Assembly: GCA_019677205.1 (NCBI GenBank)
Contig: JAAMXY010004165.1
Coordinates: forward strand, 1-19,992
Length of the DNA stretch: 19,992 nt
Direction of reading: 5' to 3'
DNA from: Pinguiococcus pyrenoidosus
Lineage: Eukaryota > Sar > Pinguiophyceae > Pinguiochrysidales > Pinguiochrysidaceae
Positions 8,179-17,138 of the stretch are shown piece by piece (within the stretch, counting starts at the first letter, position 1; each line of letters begins with the position of its first letter). Position numbers and translations under genes: made by a program. The notes beneath the pieces were generated by a model. That model made no database searches, was not told where the DNA came from, and was given only the letters and a program-made list of their open reading frames with translations.

Positions 8179-9595
8179 ATGCGGACGCTTCCATCGTTGG
8201 GGCACTTGACGGGAGGCATCTTCTTCGAGGAGATCGCCGATGAGGTGAGGCTCTCTGGGCGCTGTCACGGACCCCCCTTCGGTGTCGGATCCACCTGAAG
8301 CGAAGTCCGCAGGAAATCCTTCGAAGACCAGATGGCACGGAGCTCCGCTTCGTCTCTCTGCCGCAGCTGGAGGAGCCAGCGCCCAAGGAAGGCCGTCCAT
8401 CCGTGCTGATAGTGCAGGTGCGCTTTCACGTGCCAGGGCCAAAGCGGATGGACAGCATTAAAGGAGTGGTCTCGGACGCCGCAGGGATGGAACGAGACGT
8501 ATCTCCGCTACCTGCCTCTGGCGGAGATGCTCCACAGCAATGGATACAGCGTGTTCATGTACGACCACCGAGGTCAGGGCCTGAGCTCTCGATATCCCTG
8601 TGCGCATCGGCAGTGCTCGGTCATCGACAGCTTCTCGCAGTACGTCGAAGACCTCAAAGCGGTCACCGAGAGACTGCGGCAGCTCGAACCCAAGGGAGAG
8701 CTGCTCGTGGTGGCCCACAGCATGGGCTGTCTCGTGGCCTGTACGCTGCTGCTGGAGCAACCGGACATCTTCCAGAGGATCGTCCTCAGCTCGCCGATGT
8801 TTGCCATACGCTCGACCCATCCCACGTGGCTGGTGCACCTGATCATGACGTGCATCTCTGCCTTCGGCCTTGGGAATCGCTTCGCGCCAGATCCAGACCA
8901 CCATCCCATAGACGCAAGGGGCCCGGTCAAAGAGCTGCTCACCCACGATGTAAGACGTTCGAAGGCCAGGTCGACGTACCGCACGGGCCTGCTGACGAGC
9001 TAAACCTTGCGCTCCGCCCTATTTGCAGAAAGATCGCTTGAGAGAGTTGGAAGAGGTCTGGCGCCTCGTGCCCTTCGCTCGCTGTGGCGGTGTCAGTCCG
9101 AAGTGGATCAAGGCGTGCATCGGAGCGCAGCGGCGGTTCATGAGATCCTGGAAGCGAATCTCGATTCCAGTGCTCCTGCTGCAGGCCGACGAAGACGTCT
9201 TCGTGTACAACTGTACGCAGACGTCTTTCTGGAGGGCCAATCCGAACGTGAAAAGGATCTTCTTCCCCGGAGCATACCACGAGCTCTTGAACGAAGGCCC
9301 AATCGTCCGCGGCGCCTGTGAGAAAGCCATTCGCCTCTTCCTCAAAGGCGAAGACGGAAAAGGAGACGAGCGAGACCGATTCGAAGAGCTGCCGTCTGGC
9401 CTGCCCAGATATCGATGGGGCTTCGTCCTCCATCATGTGTCACACACGACAGCTGCCGTCGGGATGCTTAGCTTCGGCTGGCTCATGTACGAGGCGGCAC
9501 GAAGAGGCCCGCAGATCCTGGACGACAAAGGCGCGTGGTTGGCATCGGTGCTGACGAAAATGATCGACTCGTTGCCTGGTAGCGCTCTGAAGTGA
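8179..9595 (+). CDS. PldB-like lysophospholipase / monoglyceride lipase (alpha/beta hydrolase)
   Basis: Serine hydrolase of the S33/Hydrolase_4 type. Exons 8179-8244, 8313-8417, 8464-8949 and 9029-9595 are joined by GT-AG introns of 68, 46 and 79 nt, all phase 0, giving 407 residues. The catalytic triad is readable: Ser143 in VVAHSMG, Asp275 in LQADEDVF and His303 in GAYHELL. YDHRGQGLSSR (from residue 90), SSPMFAIR, and the order of segments match bacterial lysophospholipase L2 (PldB) more closely than animal monoglyceride lipase, which has GHSMG. Likely job: hydrolysis of lysophospholipids or monoacylglycerols. About 60 residues follow the core domain. The start is fixed by an in-frame TAA 18 nt upstream. 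The second acceptor is uncertain by one codon, giving VQEWS or VQWS, exactly where the oxyanion-hole HG usually sits. Divergent from the thiolase gene. Confidence 0.85.
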
Positions 9596-10090
9596 CGCTC
9601 TCCTCCAGCTGAAGCTTCAGCTGCGAAACGTATGCGCTGTCTATGCCGTGGTCTTTGAGAAACAGCCTCCCAGATCCGGAGGTGCTCAAGAGCGCTGCAC
9701 CCAGAAACTGAGTGCCTAGCTTGCCTCCCATCCTTGAGAAGGTATCCTACACTCTCGGATGGCGCCTACGTATCACGCGTGCCAATGGAAGTGGCGCCAC
9801 CATTCGGCACCGTTGAAGCTGCTTCACCCAAGGCGGTCCCACTCCGGTCTTGTTGTTGTCTATTTGCCAGGACTTGATATGCGTTGCTGCTAGCGCACTA
9901 TTTCGGAGAATAGAATGTTTGCGACACTCAGATCAGTAGAGCTCAATACGTTGCGACCAGGATGAAGCGTGAACGAGAAGCACCTTGCATCTTCTCGAGG
10001 CTCTGAGACCCTGCTTCAAAAATGCTCGTGGACGTCGACGCCGGCCTTAGCCTGAGGAATCGCTGGGGATTAGCGCACTTTCTCAATTTC
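9596..10090. other. Tail-to-tail intergenic region
   Basis: 495 nt between the lipase stop and the stop of the minus-strand coiled-coil gene. It should contain both 3' UTRs. Short ORFs such as 9483-9731 on the minus strand overlap the lipase and show no motif. Nothing else is seen. Confidence 0.5.
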
Positions 10091-11937
10091 TCAGGGACCA
10101 CGACCCTCTTTTTCGCACCTTTGCCTTGGCTTGCCTCCCGGTGCTCGCGCTTTGGACGGCTGTCCGTGGGAGACGCAGTGCCCATTCCCAGTGGAGCTCT
10201 TGCTGTTCACGGTCGCCGCCGCCGCACGTCGATCTCCAATTCGCCGTGCTTCCTCGGCCTGATCAGCATCCCGCGAGAGCCTCTCGGCTAGGCTCCCAGC
10301 TCCCCTTTGACGATGCGTCGTCGACAGATCCTCGGGCTTGTCCGAGCGGGAACCAGGTGCCTCGGCGCTCGGCGGCTGAGTGAAGAGCATCGTTGCAGGA
10401 TCGGTCCCCTGCGACTGGGGCGTAGCAGGCCCTTGCTCACCGCCCACGTCTGTGTCTCCGATCGCCGCCGCATCAGCAGCTTGGCCATGCGGTGGTAGCG
10501 CTCCCCCCTGCGCAGGCATTCCAGACGGCTCCGAATTGAAAAATCCGGATGCGGATTCCAGATGTGGACCGAGCGCTTCTTCCTTCCGCGCACCTCGGGG
10601 CACTCTGCCAGGCGAGCGCGTGTCCACATGCAAGTCTGGGCGCTGCAAATGGCCATTTCCGGAAGTCGCCAGGAAGGCAGCCTGCTGCATGTCGTTCGAG
10701 CTTTTGGCATCGCGAGGGTAGCTTGCTCTCTTCGACACTCCTCCTCCTCCTCCGTTGCGTGGAAACAGTTCGGAGCTCGCCCCTTCGGTGAGCCAATCAT
10801 CAGCCGTGATACTCCCGCTTGCGCGTCTCGGCGGACTCTTGAAGAGGCTCTCTGCATTCTGGAAACCGACGTCGAAAAGACTCTGCGTTGCCGCAGCGTT
10901 CTCCTGCGCAACGCGCACCGCGTTTCCGGGGCTGTCCTCTAAGCGCTCTCCGCTGCTACTCCCACCACTGGGACTCACGAAACCGATCGCTGCGCTTGGT
11001 GAGGTTCTCACGTCGTGCCCGGGAATTTCCGTTCCCCCAACGCGGCCAGTGGCAGGCGACGGCGCAAACGTCGTCGTTGCGGCAACGCTCGGTCCTCCGA
11101 TAGCTTCCTTCGGCGAGCGGGTCCACGATGCGGGCATCGCTGAAGCGGGCGTCGCTGAAGCTGGCGTCGCTGAAGCTAGCGATGGAGATACATCCCCGGT
11201 GTACCCAGCAATGCCATGTGCAGGTGCATCTCCTTGCCCGTCTAGCATAGTCTGCGGTCCGCTTGCCTCCCCGGACGGGGGTTGCCCCATGCTGGACTCC
11301 GGCGCCGTCGGCTGCTTCGCTGCGGTCGCCGTCTCGAAGAGCGCGCTGAGGCGCGCTCTGGGTTTGGCGGAGTCACTCTTATCCTTCCTCGCCGCTTCGG
11401 CTGCGGAAGCAGCCATCATCGCGGCCGTCGAGAAGGCCACCGGAGGCGCTCCCGTTGCTCTCCCCTGCAGCGCTTGCACCTGCACGGCACAATGATTACC
11501 GAGGAGCTCCCATCGGGGCCAAGAAGCCCCCTCTCCAAAGAGCATCCGTTGCTCACCTGGTCACGCAGCCTCGCGTTCTCTGCTTTTAGATCCTCCATTT
11601 TCCCACGCATGGCCTTGAGAGACGCTAGATGCTGCTGCTCCCGCTCCCGAAGCGCGGTCGCGAGGCTCCGCTTGTCCCCGCAGAGCCGCTGCACCTTCCG
11701 CGACATTTCCAGCAGCCGCTCCTCGGCCGCATGATCCGCAGTCGCCTTCTCCACCGCTCTGCTCGCGTCCGTGGCCACGCGGGCCTCTTCCCGAACTCGC
11801 AGCTCGCGCACACCCGCGATCAACGAGGACAAGCGCTCAGAAGCCATGCTTTCATCTAGTGAGGCAATCGAGAAGCGCTGTCCCATTAACATAGCCCGCA
11901 GCAGGAAACGCCTGGGAGCGTTTCTGACAAAAGGCAT
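10091..11937 (-). CDS. Coiled-coil and low-complexity protein, unknown function
   Basis: Two exons, 11557-11937 and 10091-11479, joined in phase 0 through a 77-nt GT-AG intron, for about 589 residues. I do not recognise a family. The N-terminal third is strongly helical and charged, and a leucine heptad (LKAENARLRDQ continuing across the splice into VQALQ) is typical of a parallel coiled coil. The splice falls inside this heptad, which supports the join. No bZIP basic region precedes it, so a transcription factor is not supported. The remaining 450 residues are rich in Ser, Ala, Pro, Gly and Thr, with a five-Gly run and a triple ASATP repeat near residues 229-245, so mostly disordered. It ends in a basic tail. 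The first ATG is used; ATGs at 11892, 11886 and 11847 are alternatives. A cytoskeletal or scaffold role is only a guess. Confidence 0.65.
11134..11178. repeat. 15-bp tandem repeat inside coding sequence
   Basis: Three copies of a 15-bp unit close to GCGTCGCTGAAGCTG at 11134-11148, 11149-11163 and 11164-11178. In the minus-strand gene each unit encodes one ASATP-like pentapeptide, so copy-number change keeps the frame. Confidence 0.8.
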
Positions 11938-12673
11938 GGAAAAGCACCTGACGGACCGGTCATTCTCGCACGATTCGCGCCGCTTCAACAGTTGAAATGA
12001 GCCGTTCCGCGGCGGACAAGGGTGTTGAAGCAGCCTTACTGCACGCGAGCGCAGCACTGCATCGCTTGCTGGACACAGTCCGCTTGCGAGGAATCTTGCG
12101 AGCAAGGCGATGTGGACAGAAAGGGGAGGTGCGCGCCTCGGACGGAGGCGTAAAGCGAAGATCCGCGGCGTCGGAGAGCTGAAATGGACGTTTCTGACAG
12201 CACTTTGGGCTTTTTCTTCAGAAGTTTTTGTATAATACTGATTTCAAGACTGGATATTTAGTCTTCACACTCAACGTCAAGTAGGGGGGAACATGATTTG
12301 CTGCATCTTGAAACGGCTCCGATGGTTATCTTGATGTTGGATTGGAGCTCAACTGTGACAGAGCGCTTGATTGGTTGAGGGAAAACTTCAAATTTGCTGC
12401 GGCAGCAAGAACAGGAGAGAAGGCCTCAACGCCGCGTGCCGTATACTTGCCGTCGCGCCCTCCTAGAGCCCTCTGTGCTGCTACGCAGCTTATCTGATAC
12501 CTTGGCAAGCGAGCGCCAGCTTCTGCTGCCAGAAGATGCAAAGTCTCACGCGAGAAAGGTGCGGTACTCTCCCGAAGAACAATCCTGAAAAGGGCCTGGC
12601 GGCCAGTGCTCAACCGCTTGGAACCCGTTTTAGGAGCACGTCGAGGCGACGATCGGGCGTGGAGGGGCATGCG
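11938..12673. other. Divergent promoter region between coiled-coil gene and B9D1
   Basis: 736 nt with an AT-rich core near 12200-12260. Two reverse CCAAT boxes (ATTGG) lie at 12341 and 12370, about 300 nt upstream of the B9D1 start. The frame of B9D1 exon 1 stays open upstream to an ATG at 12536. I looked for an RFX-type X-box, common before ciliary genes, and could not point to a convincing one. No other gene is supported. Confidence 0.5.
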
Positions 12674-13441
12674 ATGCCATCTGAGTTCCATCTCATGGTC
12701 ACTGGGCAGGTACAGCGCTTGTGGTCGAGAGAATCCGGATGTTGATGTTCCATCCGGTCTCTGACCTACTGGATCTTGCACCGATGGTAGATCCGCTCTG
12801 GAGACTTCGATGGCGCCGACAACCTGTACTGCCGATACACCATTGTCTTTGGTCACGACTGGACGATCTGCCATGGGCCTGACACGGGGCTGTCCCAGAT
12901 CGCACGGCGCGGCGGCGGACCCGATACCAGCCTCATCTGGAACTTCCCCATCGACATCACATTCCGGTCGACGAATCCATTCGGCTGGCCCCGCATCGCC
13001 ATAAGCGTCTACGGGGTCGACGGTCTGGGACGCGACGTCATCAAGGGATACGGATCGGTGGTGATCCCGCCTTGCCCCGGGAAGTATGAGAGAGTGGTGC
13101 ACATGTACGCGCCGGTTTCGAGCTCGCTGGTACAGCAGATCCTCGCATGGATTGGAGGCACACCGCCGGAGTTCTTCGACTCATCCTTCACCGCGCAAGC
13201 TTTGGGAAGGGACGTGACCCGAGTGCGGTCCTGTGGCACCGTGCGAGTGACGCTAAACGTGCTGCCACGGGGACTTGCCGCCTTCGGCTACAGCTACGGA
13301 GACAAGCGTGAAAGTCACGCAGGCCCTTCCGAAAGACTTGCAAGCTACTTGGGCGGCCTGGGCAACTCCAGAGACTCGAGGATCGGCGGGGAAGGGAAGA
13401 CGGCGCACGGTAGCACCATCCGGAGTGAGCCCCCTTACTAG
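12674..13441 (+). CDS. B9D1: B9 domain-containing protein 1, ciliary transition-zone component
   Basis: Two exons, 12674-12709 and 12791-13441, joined in phase 0 through an 81-nt GT-AG intron, giving 228 residues. The B9 (C2-like) domain fills most of the protein. Diagnostic blocks in order are FHLMVTGQ, NLYCRYTIVFGHDW, GLSQIARR, LIWNFPIDITFRSTNPFGWP, ISVYGVDGLGRDVIKGYG and GREVTRVRS-like GRDVTRVRSCGTVRVTLNV. These fit B9D1 specifically rather than B9D2 or MKS1. The protein belongs to the MKS/B9 complex at the transition zone, where it helps gate entry of membrane proteins into the cilium. A Gly/Ser-rich tail of about 35 residues follows the domain. The short N-terminus MPSEFHLMVTGQ fits the family, but an in-frame ATG at 12536 would add 46 residues. 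It is tail-to-tail with the large minus-strand gene, 63 nt between stops. Confidence 0.92.
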
Positions 13442-13466
13442 TTGAGCAACAACTTTGGCCAATCTC

Positions 13467-13513
13467 ATCTCATTCCTCATTCCTCATTCCTCATTCCTCA
13501 TTCCTCATTCCTC
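13467..13513. repeat. Heptamer microsatellite between two gene ends
   Basis: About six tandem copies of CATTCCT (equivalently ATTCCTC). It lies 3' of B9D1 on the plus strand, and the TGA stop of the preferred minus-strand gene model (13505-13507) falls inside the last copies. Confidence 0.88.
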
Positions 13514-16500
13514 GATCTCGCTCAGGTCGGGCAGCTTCATAAAGCTGGCGACGGAACGAAGATCGCACAGCCTTCCTTCAACGGCTTGGAGGACATTCTC
13601 CTCGGAGGGGCTGAACCAATCACGATCCATTCGAGGTCTTCTTCCAAGAGTGCTCCAACCACAACCGCATCTGGTGAATCGCGACGCATCTCTCATCGAA
13701 AGCTTCATCGTCCGCACCAGGAAATCGCGCCAAGGGACTCCGAGGACTGTACAGTCTGCGGTGAGACATTCTCCGGCTCTCTGTCTTTGTCTTCTTCTGT
13801 AGGAAGCTATCGTCCCTGTCGAAAGTCGCTTGCAAATAGTGCAACAAGGATCCATCCGCATACAGGTCCTCCGCTGTAGTGTCGATCCCTTCCTCCTTCT
13901 TTTCCGAGGGGACAACGTCGAAGCCGCAGCCGCTCCTTGACGCTCCGTATCCCTTGGGACCGGACGACTTGCCGCGACTCCGCTTGCTAGCCTTGCGACT
14001 GCCACGGATCTTGTGATGCGCAACTCTGAGCTGTAGCACAGATGACCGAGCAGCTCGAAGGAAGCCAAAGAGGGGCGGATCTTCGTCGCGGGAAACCAAG
14101 CTGAGGCCATCTTGCACGCTCTCGTCCCCTTGCTGGGTCCCCTCGACATACACCACAGTGCATGCATGGAGATCAAAATCAGAGCTGCCTTCTCCATCCT
14201 GCGGCAAAATTTCGCTCTCGGCACTGACGGCGTTCTGTCGAATGTATGTCGCGCAGTGGCGTTTCGGCATGCCGCCGGACTTTCCTCCGTTCCCAAAGAT
14301 ATAGAGTGACGCGGTGTCATCATCCCTGTTGTGGTTGCTCACGGACTTGAGCAAAGCGATCTTCATCGTGGACCAGGGGACTTCCATGTGCCACTCATCC
14401 GGGGAGACGCTCGTTTTGTCGAGCGCTTCCCAAAGGATCTGTGGCCTGCAGATCCCGCCACCATTCCAGGAAAGCTGTCTTTGCTCCAGTCTTTGCTCCG
14501 AGCCCTTCAGGGAAAGCCAGGATGCGAGCGCTACCACGGATCGCGGCCTTTCTAGGAACTTCGCGAGGTCCTGGCGAAGATGCACTAGCAGTTCGCCAAC
14601 CTCGGCTTCTTGAAGCACGCGTGGTCGGTGCGCCCCGGCCAGAGACCTGTGCTGGGCAAGCACCAGCCTCTCCACAACATGCCCGACGCTCTTCCCGAGG
14701 ATTCGGATGGGCTTACTGTCCACCGGAGCCTGCTCAAAACACAGCATCCCTTTCTCCTGCACCGGCACAGTCGTCAAGCGCGGACCCGGCGCCACCTTTT
14801 GCGATGTCGAGGAAGAAGATTCGCTCTCCCGGCTTCCAGTGCGCCCGTTCATTTCGCCGTGTGCTCCTCTCTCGTCAGCTCCAAACCTCGCGAAGTTGGG
14901 CGAAGCCACCATGACACTATGCGCGTGCATGTCTCCGGCACCGGACACCGAGAGGGCGATGTACGTGATCGGTGCATGTGCGGGCAGCTCCAACGCACGC
15001 TTTTGCGCGTCCACGCGTCCTCGGTCTTCTCGAATCGTCTTCTCCAGGAGGCTTGCCGGGATGCTGCGCTCGCTGACGATGGGGAGAAGCGTGGCACCTT
15101 GGACTGCGTCGATGTTGGCCGCGTCAAGTTCATGCTTTGGGTGTGCATGCACACTGCGCTCTCCCGGCGGAAGGCACGCGGTGATGAACCGAATATCTGG
15201 TGCGTGCGGAGGCCCTTGCAGATCCGGGTGGCCGATGAAGGGTGTGGTGCTGCCATCGCCGAGAAGACTACTGCTCAGTGCTCGATCAAAGGCAGCAGCA
15301 CCCGTCATCCCCTTGCCGCCAGCCACGTCGAAGGCGCGCTTCGGTAGCTTGCTGAACCCAAAGATCATCAGGTGGCTTATGTGGCTACTGTATCCAAAAA
15401 TGAGCTGCACTTCACGGGCCTGCAGTGCTTCCGCCCCGGCTTCGGGTGGACATGCAGCGTTCCTCATCTCATCTCCCGTGACTTGGCCAGCATTCCGCCG
15501 CTCTCCCGCAAGAGCCGCGAGACTGGGAGACGCGAACGTGAGCTCCGACACTGGCTCCGGGAGCCGACTCACAAAGGTGGCCGAGCGTACCCCTTCCTCA
15601 AAGGGGCTGTCCTCCAGTTCCTCGGCCGAGTCTTGCGCCACTTGGATAGTAAGCCCCCTGCGCAGGTACCGTCCATCGAGCATGAGCATGCAGCTGTCCA
15701 AGGAGGAGTGCACACTGCGGAAAGCGGTGCAAACCAGAAGCTTCCGTCCGCAGCTCTCCGTCGCCTCGCGTCTCGGAGCCGAGCCAGCCGCACTTGCAAA
15801 AGGTGTCTCCGACAGCCCGAAAGGGCTTGCCAGGAGGATGGGGGTGCCTCCCCGGCCGTTCTCTGTGCAAAGCGCTGAGCTCTCGCAGAGAGGAAGCATG
15901 GCCGTCACCTCCGGGTAGAAGTCGCGCGCCGCGAGACCATCAAGAGCCCCCTCCTTCAGCGACGTGGGAACCCAGGCAGGTCGTTGCTGCCTCTCTGCCG
16001 AGATGCGCCTGTCTACCAGATACACGGCATTTGGAGTACAGGCCCACAGGAGCTGCGGATGCCAGGCATGCTCCGCGCGCATCCGCAACGACGCAGGATA
16101 CCAATGCCTTCGCCCCTCCGGCCCGAACGCTCCGGGTCTTGTGAGGGACCAAACTTCGCGGCACCTCTCTCCCTGCCGTTCGGTCCGGGGGAGCGCCGCA
16201 TCCACGACATCCGGGCTCCACTCTATCACCCTGCCGCCCCGCGTGCAAATGAGCCACTTTCCTGCTCCCCGCATGATCTTTCTTGCCTCGGAGATGTGGC
16301 ATATCAGGTCGTCCACCCAAAGGGAGCCATAGGCCTCCGGCCTCAAGTCTCCCCCGACGCGATAGGCTCTTGCCTTGCAGCCTCCACGGCTGAGGACAGA
16401 AGCAAGTGGGCAACCAACGGCATCGTCAAAGTGGTGGCCACACGCAACGACTTGATCTATGCGAGTCGGCATGGAAATGGACGCCTTGCTTTGATCTCTC

Positions 16501-16901
16501 GACGGCGCAATCGTCTGCTTTGCCATCTCTTGAGCCGTCAGGAGCCGCAGCTCGCTCAGCGCCGCTCCGGTCGCGAACGCCACAAGCTGCTGATCCTTCA
16601 GCGGAGCCGCGCTGAGGAGGTTTCCGCGCTGCTGGGCGGCTTGATAGTGTGCCGCCACAGCATGCTCGGAAGCCGTCTCGACTTCTCCGCGCAGAAGCGC
16701 GGTCGGCAAGCCGAAGACCTGCTTCTCCTTCAGGCAGTCTGCCGCACTCTCCACCTTCAACTTGCTCGGGTGGCAGTCCCAGAGCGCGGCCGAGGAGAAC
16801 GGCGCCACGGGGTCTCGGAGAGCGCCGTACGCCTCCGCATTGCGCCACAGAAGCGCCGGTCCTCCGAGCATGTGTACCTTGCAGAGCTCGTCTCTCTGCA
16901 T
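13505..16901 (-). CDS. Large protein, possibly TAF1C/Rrn6-like RNA polymerase I factor
   Basis: One long open frame runs from the ATG at 16901 to a stop at 13620, 1093 residues. The N-terminal half reads like a beta-propeller with blocks such as GKWLICTRGGRVIEWSP (about 215-230) and HAWHPQLLWACTPNAVYLVDRR (about 278-299). This HPxxL...VxLVDxR pattern recalls plant TAF1C and fungal Rrn6, subunits of the Pol I promoter-selectivity factor. I make this link from pattern memory and hold it loosely. A Lys/Arg/Ser-rich patch sits near residues 963-980. A predicted 55-nt GT-AG intron at 13611-13665 would replace the last residues with a 34-residue helical end (ENVLQAVEGRLCDLRSVASF) and give about 1113 residues. 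I prefer this model because both sides look coding, but the donor GTTGTG is weak. Long frames on the opposite strand are shadows. It shares a divergent promoter with the OMA1-like gene. Confidence 0.6.
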
Positions 16902-16967
16902 TTCTGGACGGGAGCGCCGGAACTTCGGGACTCATTCCGCCGACTTTCAAAACGTCTCGCAAAGATA

Positions 16968-16981
16968 TTTTTGGCGGGAAA
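16968..16981. promoter_or_regulatory. Consensus E2F site in divergent promoter
   Basis: TTTTTGGCGGGAAA contains the complete textbook E2F/DP site TTTGGCGGGAAA. It lies 67 nt upstream of the minus-strand ATG at 16901 and about 160 nt upstream of the plus-strand ATG at 17139, so it could serve either gene or both. E2F sites of this form drive G1/S genes in animals, plants and green algae. Function here is inferred from the motif. Confidence 0.45.
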
Positions 16982-17138
16982 TCTCTGTGGTTTAGCTACC
17001 GTTCCCGTTGTGAAACGACTTCCTAGGGATATCTGCCTGAAATTCAGCATCACTATGAGCGACCGTTACAGCACCTGAAGAGTCTCTCCCTTTTTCTCCT
17101 CAGCGCCGCATTTGGTTGCGACTTTGGGGGCTTCGAAC

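Noticed and set aside
7935-8219. Minus-strand ORF with a very hydrophobic Phe/Trp/Leu/Gly stretch that looks like a membrane helix.
   Set aside because: The stretch is only the translation of the A6C2 microsatellite.
11557-11700. Possible bZIP transcription factor because of the LKAENARLRDQ zipper.
   Set aside because: No basic DNA-binding region with the Asn-Arg signature precedes the heptads.
12326-13102. 258-codon minus-strand ORF overlapping B9D1.
   Set aside because: It is the shadow of the well-matched B9 domain and shows no motif.
14707-15918. Long plus-strand ORFs opposite the large minus-strand gene (403 codons here, also 15984-17078).
   Set aside because: They mirror a 1093-codon frame, have no motif and a Ser/Arg/Pro-rich composition; GC-rich codon bias commonly opens such antisense frames.
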